DNA of 33,672 nt, from positions 1-33,672 of the forward strand of contig CAIVAU010000170.1 of the NCBI GenBank assembly GCA_903903925.1. The letters run 5' to 3'. The notes below the pieces were generated by a model, which was not told the DNA's origin, ran no database searches, and was given only the letters and a program-made list of their open reading frames with translations. Origin of the DNA: an uncultured cyanobacterium. Its GTDB lineage: Bacteria; Cyanobacteriota; Cyanobacteriia; Cyanobacteriales; Nostocaceae. Each line of letters opens with the position of its first letter. Positions within the stretch are counted from its first letter, which is position 1. Positions 1 to 8,436 of this stretch are shown here, one piece after another. The position numbers were made by a program, and so were the translations under genes.

Positions 1-2
1 GG

Positions 3-281
3 GAGGGTAAAATTCGTCGCGAACCAGCGCAAGGAACGTGTCACTGGCTGCGGTTCTATGACCCACAAAGAAATTTAATCTTGCTACAGGAAGAAATAGC
101 AGAACAGGAACATCAACGAGCAGAACAGGAACGTCAACGAGCCGAACAGGAACATCAACGAGCCGAACAGGAACGTCAACGAGCCCAACAGGAACGTCAA
201 CGAGCCGAACAGGAAGGTCAACGAGTTGAGCGATTAGCAGCACGATTGCGAGAGTTAGGAGAAGATCCCAATGCAATCTAG
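3..281 (+). CDS. Uma2-family (DUF820) putative endonuclease, C-terminal end only
   Basis: The reading frame is open from the window edge, so only the last ~92 residues are present and the start lies outside. The visible start of the fragment (WLRFYDPQRNLILLQEE) followed by a run of EQERQRA heptads and the ending RLAARLRELGEDPN is the usual tail of cyanobacterial Uma2 proteins, which have a PD-(D/E)XK nuclease-like fold and are mostly of unknown biological role. The catalytic core is not in the window, so nuclease function rests on family recognition of the tail only. The charged heptads predict a coiled coil. It ends 34 bases before the convergent stop of the metallophosphoesterase gene. Confidence 0.6.
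   Translation, partial: EGKIRREPAQGTCHWLRFYDPQRNLILLQEEIAEQEHQRAEQERQRAEQEHQRAEQERQRAQQERQRAEQEGQRVERLAARLRELGEDPNAI
102..228 (+). repeat. In-frame 21-bp tandem repeat (coding minisatellite)
   Basis: About six copies of a 21-base unit (gaacaggaacgtcaacgagc plus one base) lie in tandem, differing mainly at one codon (cat/cgt/ggt) and one base in the Ala/Gln codon region. Each unit encodes the heptad EQERQRA, so copy-number change would lengthen or shorten a coiled coil without shifting the frame. Confidence 0.85.
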
Positions 282-315
282 AACTTACAGCAATTTCCAG
301 GTAAATAGACCTCGG

Positions 316-1887
316 TCAAATCATAAACGGCTCAATTTCCCGATTATGCCACTGTCGCTGATACCATTCAGCAACTAAGGGACGGATGATGAACTGGGGT
401 GGACAACCGTCTTTAACATCAATGCGGAGACACGAGTAAGGTCGGCGCTTCTCGCGACCATAACCGTTACGACCAACGAAAAGGTGCGAACGCGCCACTA
501 ACCGATTCTGTTGTTTGCCTACATCTGCTATCGTCTCGATTAAATCTGCTCCCTCAGTTCGTTGGCGTCGTAGACTAAAGCCACTGCCACCACAAACAAT
601 CCAATGCATATGAGAATCAGCATAAGCAGTGTCCATTGTTTCAAGATGTTCTAGGCAGTGAGCGTGACCGTTTAAGACTAAGTCTACCAAGGGACGCCCT
701 TGAGTTAAAGAACCTAGTGCCTCAGCGACTGCATTCAGAACCTCACGCAGACGGCTGCGAATTGCTAAAGTCTGCCCTTGTTGCCACTTCGTTGCTTCAG
801 TCACATAGGGAGGGTGGTGGAAATAGATTACCCTTCCCCGAACATCTGCAGTATTCCATGATTTAATCAGTCTTAGCTTTAACCATTCCAGTTGATCGAT
901 ATCAGTGACTGTTTTTTTATCAGTGGTTAACTGCTTGTCGATATCAACAATCATTTCCTCAATTTGTGACAACTGAGCGTGCAAATCATCCAGTTGCTCT
1001 GCATCATTAGGGTAATCTGGATTAAGTTTTGCAGAGGTTTCCATCATTTGCTGCTTTTTTTGCTCTAGGTCATCACGTTGTCTTGCCAATAAAACGCGAT
1101 CAGCTTCTCCTTCCTTTGTATCAGGTAGAGGAGATGGATTGTTGAATGTATTAGAATCTAGTGCAAAGAAGTCAATCCCGCCATAACGAAAGGTGTAGTA
1201 ACGATTGGGAAGGCGGGTAAAACAACCTGGTTCGTAGCGGAGACAGCGACCTGTATCGGTCCTTGCAGTGTAATTTTTATCTAAGTGACGAGCTAGTTCT
1301 CCTGGCAGCTTCAATGCCTTGAGGTAATCCAAAAATGCTCGTGCATAGGCATCACCTTGTCCTGAACCATGCCAGCCTAAATCAAGGTATAGCTTTGTCT
1401 GGAGTAGGCGGCGCAACGGAAGTGTCGTCAAAGACACCAAGCTTAAAAAAAGTGGCAAGTCGTAGTAATCATGATTTCCTGGTACAGGTAGGATTGGCAA
1501 GGTGAAAACCATCTTGTCATAAGCAATGCGCTGGGGGTCCTCTCCGCCTAAAAGAAACTCTCGGTAGGGCTGAATAAAGTTGTTCTGGTAGTACTCACTT
1601 GACCCCACTAGATAGATGACATCACCCGTATGTAGCATGAAACTACATTCTTGGTGATGAGGTAGCATTAGTTCAGCAATCTGCCGTTGGGGATTGTGAC
1701 CTCGGTGTGCGCCAGAACCGCTATCACCTACAACCAAAAACGAGAATGTCTCATCAGATCTTCCATCTTCCAGCACCAGCCGAGTTTGGTCAATACCCCG
1801 CTCCACAATTGCCGGGTCTTGCCACCGCACCCGTTGATTCATTTTGCGAATTTTGTCGGCGATCGCCGGATCAGATACGAGTTTCAC
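316..1887 (-). CDS. Calcineurin-like metallophosphoesterase
   Basis: A 523-residue protein with the metallophosphoesterase metal-binding motifs in order: GDSG (54-57), HTGDV (86-90), GNHD (137-140), the HHPP histidines (357-360) and GHAH (407-410). These would hold a two-metal centre that hydrolyses phosphoester bonds; the substrate cannot be read from sequence. A charged, coiled-coil-like insertion of about 60 residues (263-325) separates the two halves of the catalytic domain. No signal peptide is obvious, so it is probably cytoplasmic. The start is a GTG preceded by GAGGGG. It begins 9 bases after the lipid kinase stop, so the two are probably cotranscribed, which hints at a phospholipid or phosphate-related role (inference). 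Confidence 0.85.
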   Translation of the reverse strand: MKLVSDPAIADKIRKMNQRVRWQDPAIVERGIDQTRLVLEDGRSDETFSFLVVGDSGSGAHRGHNPQRQIAELMLPHHQECSFMLHTGDVIYLVGSSEYYQNNFIQPYREFLLGGEDPQRIAYDKMVFTLPILPVPGNHDYYDLPLFLSLVSLTTLPLRRLLQTKLYLDLGWHGSGQGDAYARAFLDYLKALKLPGELARHLDKNYTARTDTGRCLRYEPGCFTRLPNRYYTFRYGGIDFFALDSNTFNNPSPLPDTKEGEADRVLLARQRDDLEQKKQQMMETSAKLNPDYPNDAEQLDDLHAQLSQIEEMIVDIDKQLTTDKKTVTDIDQLEWLKLRLIKSWNTADVRGRVIYFHHPPYVTEATKWQQGQTLAIRSRLREVLNAVAEALGSLTQGRPLVDLVLNGHAHCLEHLETMDTAYADSHMHWIVCGGSGFSLRRQRTEGADLIETIADVGKQQNRLVARSHLFVGRNGYGREKRRPYSCLRIDVKDGCPPQFIIRPLVAEWYQRQWHNREIEPFMI

Positions 1888-1896
1888 GGCAGCTTT

Positions 1897-2874
1897 TTAC
1901 CCCTCAGATTTCAAAACTTTCGTCTCAATCATGAGATGAGGGAGTCCCTCTAGTTTTTCTGTCGGACCTGCCTCTGCGTGTGCGATCGGCACAAAAATTT
2001 TCAACCCAGCAGGAACGCAGTCAATACTTATGGGAGTTTTCCCTACAATTTCACCATCAACCACAACCTTTTGCGGTGGGTCAGTTGTAATTTTAAATTT
2101 TTTTGCTCGCAGGTAACCGATGTCATTTCGTTCCGCTGCACTGCCAGCAGAAGCTGTTTGAAATAGATGAAAGGTCGCAGCGATCGCAGCAGCCGTATTT
2201 GCCGGTGCCACAATTGTCAAATCCAGTAACCCATCATCAACAAAAATCCCTGCTGGGCCTTGAGCAAAGATTGAAGTAGGAGGTGCAGCATTTGCTACCG
2301 TTACTGCAGCAGCATTCGTTTTAATAATCTTATCCTCGGTTTCAATTTCAACGTCAAATGTCTTAAAGGAACTCAATTGCTGTAGCCCTGCGAGGATGTA
2401 AGCCAAAACACCAAACCGATTTTTGGCTTCTCGGTCTGCTTTTTCTACAGTTTCGGCTTCAAAACCAATGCCTGCCAACAACACCATCGGATAACCATTG
2501 CAATAAGCTGCATCCACAGACCGAGTGTGAGACTCCAAAATGACTTGACAGGCGGCTTCTATTGTGTCTGGAATTTCTAAGGCTGTAGCAAAAGCGTTTG
2601 CCGTTCCCCGTGAAATAATGCCAAAGGGAATACCAGTACCCACCACAGCACCAGCAACCGCTGACAGAGTGCCATCTCCCCCAGAAGCAATGATGGCATC
2701 CACCTTCCGGCTTACTGCTGCATGTGCTAGTTCTTCAGCACCAATTTCTTCTGTTGTCAAGTAAATATCCAGGTCAATTTTCGGCTCTAAAATTGCCTTA
2801 ATCTTTGCCAGATCTTGTTCTGAGTCTCCCTGACCTGCAACTGGATTAAAGATAAGGCAGCCTGAACGATTCAT
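1897..2874 (-). CDS. YegS/DgkB-type lipid kinase (diacylglycerol kinase catalytic domain)
   Basis: A 325-residue protein with the nucleotide-binding signature of the DAGK/YegS/BmrU family: NPVAGQG (10-16) near the N-terminus, then GGDGTL (65-70) and SRGTANAFA. The C-terminal half has the beta-rich region of the family, with a conserved VDGE motif. It would phosphorylate a lipid such as diacylglycerol with ATP; the exact lipid is not evident. The length is normal for the family. The gene is divergent from hemC across 172 bases and is the first of a two-gene unit with the downstream metallophosphoesterase. Confidence 0.85.
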   Translation of the reverse strand: MNRSGCLIFNPVAGQGDSEQDLAKIKAILEPKIDLDIYLTTEEIGAEELAHAAVSRKVDAIIASGGDGTLSAVAGAVVGTGIPFGIISRGTANAFATALEIPDTIEAACQVILESHTRSVDAAYCNGYPMVLLAGIGFEAETVEKADREAKNRFGVLAYILAGLQQLSSFKTFDVEIETEDKIIKTNAAAVTVANAAPPTSIFAQGPAGIFVDDGLLDLTIVAPANTAAAIAATFHLFQTASAGSAAERNDIGYLRAKKFKITTDPPQKVVVDGEIVGKTPISIDCVPAGLKIFVPIAHAEAGPTEKLEGLPHLMIETKVLKSEG

Positions 2875-2879
2875 ATTTT

Positions 2880-2905
2880 GTTAGTTGTTGGTTGTTAGTT
2901 GTTTT
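2880..2905. repeat. Short GTTGTTAG-type tandem repeat in the divergent intergenic region
   Basis: Reiterated GTTGTTAGTTGTT heptamer-like units sit just upstream of the lipid kinase start. Such short tandem repeats are common between cyanobacterial genes; no function is claimed. Confidence 0.5.
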
Positions 2906-3046
2906 ATGGTAACGATTTTCCATACCTCATGCCCTATGCCCAATATAAAGAAACTTAACTATAATCAGGCATTGCGAAGCTGATGGGTGTTCAACTACGG
3001 TAGTCTAGATCCAGTAAAATTATCTCCCGGCTGAATATATTACCTT

Positions 3047-4021
3047 ATGACATCAGTTGTTTCCATTGCCCCCCGCACTATTCGTATCGGTTCTCGTAAA
3101 AGCCAACTTGCTCTTGTTCAAACGCACTGGGTACAAGAACAACTCCAGAAAAGCTTTCCTGAACTCACTTTTGAAGTCCACACTATGTCCACTCAGGGGG
3201 ATAAAATATTGGATGTGGCATTAGCCAAGATTGGTGATAAGGGATTGTTCACCAAAGAACTTGAACTCGGAATGTTGAACGAGGAGATTGATTTTGCTGT
3301 TCATTCCCTCAAGGATCTACCAACACAGTTGCCAAAAGGGTTAGTTTTAGCAGCCATTACAGAACGGGAAAACCCAGCAGATGCTTTGGTATTGCATGAA
3401 AAGCACAAAGGTAAGCAAGTTGATACGCTCCCAGAAGGTGCTGTGATTGGGACTTCTTCCTTGCGGCGACTAGCGCAATTGCGCCATCACTTTCCCCACT
3501 TTGCGTTTAAAGATGTGCGGGGAAACTTGAACACGCGCATGGCAAAGTTAGATGCAGGTGAGTACGATGCACTGATTTTGGCGGTAGCAGGGTTAGAAAG
3601 ATTGGGGATGGGCGATCGCGTTCATCAAGTTCTCCCAAGTGAAATTTCTCTCCATGCTGTCGGTCAAGGAGCATTGGGCATTGAATGTCGTTCTGATGAT
3701 ACCGAATTAATCTCCCTACTGAAAAAATCTATTGAACATCCACAAACACGCGATCGCTGTCTCGCAGAACGAGCTTTCTTACGCGATTTAGAGGGTGGTT
3801 GTCAAGTACCTATTGGCGTAAATACAGTCATAGATGGTGATTATCTAACATTGACTGGGATAGTCGCCAGCGTGGATGGTCAAAATTTGGTAAAAGACAC
3901 AGTTCAGGGGGAAGCTACTCAGGCAGAACAGCTAGGCACTAAACTAGCACACCTTTTGAGAAAACAAGGAGCCCAGGAAATTTTGAATGAAATTTTCACT
4001 CACATCCAACGCGGTTCCTGA
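3047..4021 (+). CDS. hemC: Hydroxymethylbilane synthase (porphobilinogen deaminase)
   Basis: Polymerises four porphobilinogen molecules into hydroxymethylbilane in the cytoplasm, on the route to haem and chlorophyll. The 324 residues show the family signatures in order: GSRKSQLALVQ (15-25), HSLKDLPT (86-93), GTSSLRR (135-141), the RGNLNTR block, and GGCQVPIG, where Cys252 would carry the dipyrromethane cofactor. The length is normal. ATG at 3047 is chosen because the preceding bases have no in-frame alternative and the N-terminus aligns with the family. No clear Shine-Dalgarno sequence is seen. A TATAAT at 2960-2965 could be a -10 box, but no convincing -35 is visible. Confidence 0.97.
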   Translation: MTSVVSIAPRTIRIGSRKSQLALVQTHWVQEQLQKSFPELTFEVHTMSTQGDKILDVALAKIGDKGLFTKELELGMLNEEIDFAVHSLKDLPTQLPKGLVLAAITERENPADALVLHEKHKGKQVDTLPEGAVIGTSSLRRLAQLRHHFPHFAFKDVRGNLNTRMAKLDAGEYDALILAVAGLERLGMGDRVHQVLPSEISLHAVGQGALGIECRSDDTELISLLKKSIEHPQTRDRCLAERAFLRDLEGGCQVPIGVNTVIDGDYLTLTGIVASVDGQNLVKDTVQGEATQAEQLGTKLAHLLRKQGAQEILNEIFTHIQRGS

Positions 4022-4077
4022 CCTTTTCACGTGATACGCAGATGTGATTAGATGAACTTAACAGAAGTAGAAATGGG

Positions 4078-4092
4078 GTGGGCATTGCCCAC
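4078..4092 (+). terminator. Short GC-rich hairpin between hemC and glgA
   Basis: GTGGGC-att-GCCCAC forms a perfect 6-bp stem. There is no T-tract after it, so it may be a widespread cyanobacterial short repeat rather than a true terminator. It also shows why the upstream in-frame GTG at 4078 is a poor start for glgA. Confidence 0.35.
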
Positions 4093-4146
4093 CACTACTA
4101 CGGTGTCCTTGAAAACCTAGGCAGAATCGGGGAAACAAAAATTACC

Positions 4147-5586
4147 ATGCGGATTCTATTTGTTGCAGCAGAGGCAGCTCCTATTGCGAAAGTAGGAGGG
4201 ATGGGAGATGTCGTCGGAGCATTGCCCAAGATCCTGAGAAATATGGGGCATGATGTGCGGATCTTCTTGCCTTACTACGGTTTCCTACCAGACAAAATGG
4301 AGATTCCCTCGGAACCGATCTGGAAGGGATCTGCCATGTTCGAGAACTTTGCAGTTTACGAAGCAGTTCTCCCTGGTACTGATGTTCCCTTGTACTTATT
4401 CGGACATCCTGCTTTTTTACCCCGCCATATCTACTCTGGTGAGGAGGAATCCTGGCGATTCACATTGTTTTCCAATGGTGCAGCCGAGTTTTGCTGGAAT
4501 TATTGGAAGCCGGAAATTGTCCACTGTCATGATTGGCACACGGGAATGATTCCGGTGTGGATGCACCAATCTCCTGATATCAGCAGTGTTTTTACTATTC
4601 ATAACCTAGCTTATCAAGGACCGTGGCGTTGGTATTTAGAGAAAATTACTTGGTGTCCCTGGTATATGCAAGGACACAATACAATGGCAGCAGCAGTGCA
4701 ATTCGCAGATCGGGTGAATACAGTTTCCCCCACTTATGCTGAGCAAATTAAGACACCTGCTTACGGTGAAAAGCTAGAAGGCTTGTTGTCGTTTATTAGC
4801 AGCAAGTTGTCAGGTATTATTAATGGAATCGATACAGTAGCTTACGATCCAGCCACTGACAAATACATTAACCAGAACTTCACCGCTGATACTTTGGATA
4901 AACGCAAAGCTAACAAAATTGCTTTGCAAGAAGAAGTGGGATTAGAAGTCAACTCCAAAGCCTTTTTATTGGGGATGGTGACACGGCTGGTAGAACAAAA
5001 AGGCATTGATTTGGTCATCCAGATGCTTGATCGCTTCATGGCATATACAGATTCACAGTTTGTGTTGCTGGGAACAGGCGATCGCTACTACGAAACTCAA
5101 ATGTGGGAGATGGCATCGCGCTACCCCGGACGCATCGCCACTTACTTACTTTATAATGATGCCCTCGCTCGCCGGATCTACGCTGGTTCTGATGCCTTCC
5201 TCATGCCTAGCCGTTTTGAACCCTGCGGTATCAGTCAAATGTTAGCTTTGCGTTATGGTTGTGTACCCATTGTCCGTCGCACAGGGGGGTTAGTTGATAC
5301 TGTATCTCATCATGACCCGATGGCACAATCAGGGACTGGTTATTGCTTTGACCGCTATGAACCACTTGATTTATTTACCTGTCTGGTTCGCGCTTGGGAA
5401 GGCTTCCGCTACAAACCTCAATGGCAAGCACTACAGCAACGCGGTATGAGTCAAGACTTTAGCTGGGATCAATCTGCTAAACAGTATGTGAAGTTGTATA
5501 GATCCATTTATGGATTACCTGATGAAGAAGAGGAACAAAAGCAACAGGCAGAGTCAGTGATAACCGAACCAGTCCCTACTAAGTAG
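4147..5586 (+). CDS. glgA: Glycogen synthase (ADP-glucose type, GT5)
   Basis: Transfers glucose from ADP-glucose to the non-reducing end of alpha-1,4-glucan during glycogen storage. The chosen ATG gives MRILFVAAEAAP followed by KVGGMGD (residues 15-21), the ADP-glucose-binding signature at its usual distance from the N-terminus. The longer frame from GTG 4078 would add 23 unrelated residues read through a hairpin. Other family hallmarks are HCHDWHTG, TIHNLAYQG, NGID, TRLVEQKG and SRFEPCGISQM with the C-terminal nucleotide-binding half. The 479-residue length is typical. The C-terminus ends in an acidic, Gln-rich tail. It lies 125 bases downstream of hemC on the same strand. Confidence 0.96.
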   Translation: MRILFVAAEAAPIAKVGGMGDVVGALPKILRNMGHDVRIFLPYYGFLPDKMEIPSEPIWKGSAMFENFAVYEAVLPGTDVPLYLFGHPAFLPRHIYSGEEESWRFTLFSNGAAEFCWNYWKPEIVHCHDWHTGMIPVWMHQSPDISSVFTIHNLAYQGPWRWYLEKITWCPWYMQGHNTMAAAVQFADRVNTVSPTYAEQIKTPAYGEKLEGLLSFISSKLSGIINGIDTVAYDPATDKYINQNFTADTLDKRKANKIALQEEVGLEVNSKAFLLGMVTRLVEQKGIDLVIQMLDRFMAYTDSQFVLLGTGDRYYETQMWEMASRYPGRIATYLLYNDALARRIYAGSDAFLMPSRFEPCGISQMLALRYGCVPIVRRTGGLVDTVSHHDPMAQSGTGYCFDRYEPLDLFTCLVRAWEGFRYKPQWQALQQRGMSQDFSWDQSAKQYVKLYRSIYGLPDEEEEQKQQAESVITEPVPTK

Positions 5587-5695
5587 CCGTCATGGACTGC
5601 CGTCAGAGATAACCGCTATTGTCTCCGACCAGACGCTTGCAAACCGGCCATTTCGTGGTATGGTTCGGCTTGCTTTATAGGAAATTTCATATATT

Positions 5696-6070
5696 ATGGT
5701 TGGTAGTGAGGACATGCCGGAAGTACCTTTACGACCTCTTGTCTGGATGGGCGATGCCCGAAAGAATATTCGGGCGTTTCCTGAAGAGGTACAAAAAGCG
5801 GTAGGGTATGCGTTGCAACTGGTGCAGGCCGGAGAAACCCCACGGGATGCCAAGCCTTTTAAAGGGGTGGGAAGCGGCGTGTATGAGATTGTCAAACGGT
5901 ATGATACCGATACCTACAGGGCGGTTTATGCGGTCAAGATTGGGGAAAAAGTCTATGTGCTGCACGCTTTTCACAAGAAATCAAAGCAGGGAATAAAAAC
6001 CCCACAGGCTGACGTTGACCTGATAAAACTTCGGTATAAGGATGCACTCGCTAGGGAGGAACAACCATGA
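5696..6070 (+). CDS. RelE/HigB-like (phage Gp49-like) type II toxin
   Basis: A 124-residue protein with the fold signature of the phage-derived Gp49/HigB family: RKNIRAFPEEVQKAVG, then GSGVYEIVKRYDTDTYRAVY and YVLHAFHKKSKQGIKTP. Relatives are ribosome-dependent mRNA interferases held inactive by a partner antitoxin. ATG 5696 is used; ATG 5714 (MPEVPLRP) is an equally plausible start and would remove six residues. The stop overlaps the antitoxin start in an ATGA arrangement, the classic coupled toxin-antitoxin layout. Codon use is richer in G+C (for example gccggagaaaccccacggg) than glgA next to it and contains no HIP1 sites, suggesting acquisition by transfer. Confidence 0.85.
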   Translation: MVGSEDMPEVPLRPLVWMGDARKNIRAFPEEVQKAVGYALQLVQAGETPRDAKPFKGVGSGVYEIVKRYDTDTYRAVYAVKIGEKVYVLHAFHKKSKQGIKTPQADVDLIKLRYKDALAREEQP

Positions 6071-6393
6071 CAGAAGAAACCATTTTTGAGGAAAGCAGCG
6101 GAAACGTCTTTGCTGACCTTGGGCTAGAAGACGCAGAGGAACTGTTTACCCGTGGCAAGATCGGGATTCAGGTCATCCGCCTTTTGAAACAGCGACATTT
6201 GAAACAACGGGAAATCAGTGACCTGCTCGGTATTCCGCAGCCGGAAGTCTCTCATCTGATGAACGGGGAGTTTCAACGGTTCAGCGAAGGCAAGCTGCTG
6301 ACCTTCCTCAAGCGGCTTGATACAGAAGTGACTTTGCATCTTCGGCTCCGGCATGGAGGGAATCAAACGGGGGAAACCGTGGTGTCGTTGTAG
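6067..6393 (+). CDS. XRE/HigA-like antitoxin (helix-turn-helix)
   Basis: A 108-residue protein whose centre (about residues 45-85) is a helix-turn-helix of the XRE type: LKQREISDLLGIPQPEVSHL followed by MNGEF and a helical LLTFLKRL. It should bind and neutralise the upstream toxin and repress the shared promoter. A strong ribosome site (agggagga) lies at about 6053-6060 inside the toxin's last codons, and the ATG overlaps the toxin TGA, so translation is coupled. The toxin-first order is the HigBA order. It is convergent with the CIS cluster, whose last gene ends 27 bases away. Confidence 0.88.
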   Translation: MTEETIFEESSGNVFADLGLEDAEELFTRGKIGIQVIRLLKQRHLKQREISDLLGIPQPEVSHLMNGEFQRFSEGKLLTFLKRLDTEVTLHLRLRHGGNQTGETVVSL

Positions 6394-6420
6394 AGGCTTT
6401 CATTCGTTTCCCGTACACTG

Positions 6421-6843
6421 CTAAAGTTTGCGGTGGATCGCACCAAGCGCGTCCACGTAGATACCAGACCTGCCAAAGAACCCAACCAACTCTGAGCCTT
6501 GAGGGATTTGAAAAGAATAGTCACTACTCCCCCCCTCACCACCATAGATATACGATTGGACGTTGGTTTTGATGATTAACTTGTCTACATAAATGCCACT
6601 TTTTCCATAGAGTACCTCGATCACTTCCCCCTTTCCAAGCATATATTGATGCAAATCCCCACTATTGCCACCATGCTGTTGAGAGTTTTTTCCGTTACTG
6701 TATGACAATTGCACGGAGTTTACGTATTCTCCATGTCTAATTGTCCAACCAATGACATGTACATCATTAGGGATGGGTCCATCCTCAAATGGAGAACCGC
6801 CTTGACCACCAGTACTTCCTAAGAAAAAAACTTGCTTAGACAT
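6421..6843 (-). CDS. Jacalin-like lectin domain protein
   Basis: A 140-residue single-domain protein with the jacalin/prism-fold pattern: an N-terminal GSTGGQGGSPFEDG loop, central VIEVLYGKSGIYVDKLII and C-terminal LVGFFGRSGIYVDALGAI, with repeated G-x-S-G-x-x-V-D turns that form the sugar-binding loops of the family. It would bind mannose-type or other glycans. No signal peptide or membrane helix is seen. It lies 38 bases downstream of the DUF6519 gene on the same strand and is the last gene of the CIS run, so it may be a receptor-binding or cargo component (inference). It could also be an unrelated cytoplasmic lectin that merely sits there. Confidence 0.75.
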   Translation of the reverse strand: MSKQVFFLGSTGGQGGSPFEDGPIPNDVHVIGWTIRHGEYVNSVQLSYSNGKNSQQHGGNSGDLHQYMLGKGEVIEVLYGKSGIYVDKLIIKTNVQSYIYGGEGGSSDYSFQIPQGSELVGFFGRSGIYVDALGAIHRKL

Positions 6844-6881
6844 AACCCATTTGACCTTTTTCTATATCAAGAGTTATTCAA

Positions 6882-8411
6882 TTAGCGCCAGAAGCCAAGC
6901 CCACAAACGAGGATCGCCAAGAGACTGAAAATCAACGAGATCACGCTGAGAGTCAAAGTCTTCTTATACTGCTCAAGGATGTTCTGGTACTGATTGAGGG
7001 TGTCCTGCAGATTTTTGTTGAGTATCTTATCACTAATTGATATCTTGACTAGGTTGTCAAAATTATTCTGGCAGCATTCCAGGAGCTTAATTGTTCCAGT
7101 TTCTTTACCCCCAAAGATCTCGAACACTCGTGCGATCGCTGCTAATGGACAAACCCACAAACGAGGTCCATCCGGAGGCTGAAAATCAACAAGATAACGG
7201 TGTGGGTAGACCTCGCATGAGGTACTAGGTCGGACAGCGATGGACCAGTAGTCTCCCACATGAAATAGTTTGCCCTCCGGGGCGGTTTTCAAAGTGACCT
7301 GCAAACCCGTATCTCCTAAAGCTACCGCCATGTTTGGAGTAAAGGGGAGTTCATCTTGCCATACGCGCAAGAAGATTTGGGGTGTTTGTTGCTGATCCCA
7401 ATATGCAGTTGGCAAAGCCTCGCCATTAGTATCAGTAGCAGGAAGTTTAAGGCTTTGGGTATCGCTATCATAAGACACGGTGAGTTTAAAAACCTTACCA
7501 GTTGCAGATGCGATGTAATCCCCATTGCTCAGTTGTGCTGCTGAACGCAGGACTTCCACAACTTGGTTTGCCTTTGGCTGATGAGACACATCCACTGGTC
7601 TCTTTTGAAAGTGGAAAGTCTCGCCATCTTTTGTATCCACACGGTAGAGAAAAGAAGCATTATCAAACCCCCAAAGGAGCTTATTAGAACCCGAAATCTG
7701 GACGCGGATCAGCTGATTTTCTGCCCCAAGATAGCCCCCATTTGCCTGCGGATTACTAGAATCGGCTGAACCACCTAAATCCTGAAAACTAGCCTTAAGA
7801 GTGCTCCAAGACCTGAGCCTCATAGTATTGGGGTTGAAATACAAACCTTCTGTCTCCCACGTCTTGGCTGCTAGATTCATCGCGTCGCTGCAGCACTGTG
7901 CTTCTGTGCTTAGACGCTTGATGCGCTGTATCAGACGCAGACGCTGAGCAGTATCCGGTCCGCCAAGCGCCACCTCGCGCAGGGCTAAATCCTCAACAGC
8001 ACTCACTTCTTGTTCACGTAAGTACAGATAGATCAGCTCGTTATTTGTACTACTCTTGGCGGATAAGTCAACCCAATCCGGATCAGTGCTGTAGTCTAGC
8101 CAATCCCCCTGAACACTATACTTGACAGGATCGGCAAGGAAAGTACGCAAGCCACCTACATACATGGTGCCGGGACAAACCGAGAAGTCAAAAGGCAGCT
8201 GCGTCGGTTGTCCCGTCAAGTCAATGGCATAACCCTTGTCAGGAGTGCCACTGCTGCCAACAATATCAAGCGTCTCCTTGCGGATTTCCTCGTTAACAAT
8301 CTGTTGCGCTTCGTTCCAGTCCGCCTCAACAGTAACCCTGCCTTGTTGCATGACCACTGCACGGTACTGCCGATGTTCATCGTAAGATATGCGTGCTCTA
8401 TCGCTGCTCAT
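6882..8411 (-). CDS. DUF6519 CIS-associated protein with C-terminal membrane helix
   Basis: The 509-residue protein opens with the DUF6519 pattern ISYDEHRQYRAVVMQQGRV then TVEADWNEAQQI, seen in proteins encoded with phage-tail-like particles. The middle is beta-rich (FHVGDYWSIAVRP). The end is unusual: a Gln/Asn/Leu-rich amphipathic stretch (about 450-483, coiled-coil-like) leads into a hydrophobic segment (about 485-507, LSVISLIFSLLAILVCGLG) ending FWR. This is a textbook C-terminal tail anchor. By position after the gpI-type gene it could be a tail fibre or baseplate extension. In the Anabaena thylakoid-anchored CIS, membrane attachment is known to involve extensions of tail-fibre and baseplate proteins, so this protein is the best anchor candidate here. 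Strong ribosome site AAGGAGA before ATG 8411. Confidence 0.75.
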   Translation of the reverse strand: MSSDRARISYDEHRQYRAVVMQQGRVTVEADWNEAQQIVNEEIRKETLDIVGSSGTPDKGYAIDLTGQPTQLPFDFSVCPGTMYVGGLRTFLADPVKYSVQGDWLDYSTDPDWVDLSAKSSTNNELIYLYLREQEVSAVEDLALREVALGGPDTAQRLRLIQRIKRLSTEAQCCSDAMNLAAKTWETEGLYFNPNTMRLRSWSTLKASFQDLGGSADSSNPQANGGYLGAENQLIRVQISGSNKLLWGFDNASFLYRVDTKDGETFHFQKRPVDVSHQPKANQVVEVLRSAAQLSNGDYIASATGKVFKLTVSYDSDTQSLKLPATDTNGEALPTAYWDQQQTPQIFLRVWQDELPFTPNMAVALGDTGLQVTLKTAPEGKLFHVGDYWSIAVRPSTSCEVYPHRYLVDFQPPDGPRLWVCPLAAIARVFEIFGGKETGTIKLLECCQNNFDNLVKISISDKILNKNLQDTLNQYQNILEQYKKTLTLSVISLIFSLLAILVCGLGFWR

Positions 8412-8436
8412 ATGTTCTCCTTAACTCCAAAAGATC

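Noticed and set aside
4078..4146. N-terminal extension of glgA from GTG 4078
   Set aside because: It is read through a hairpin and absent from the conserved GlgA N-terminus, which starts at the ATG 4147.
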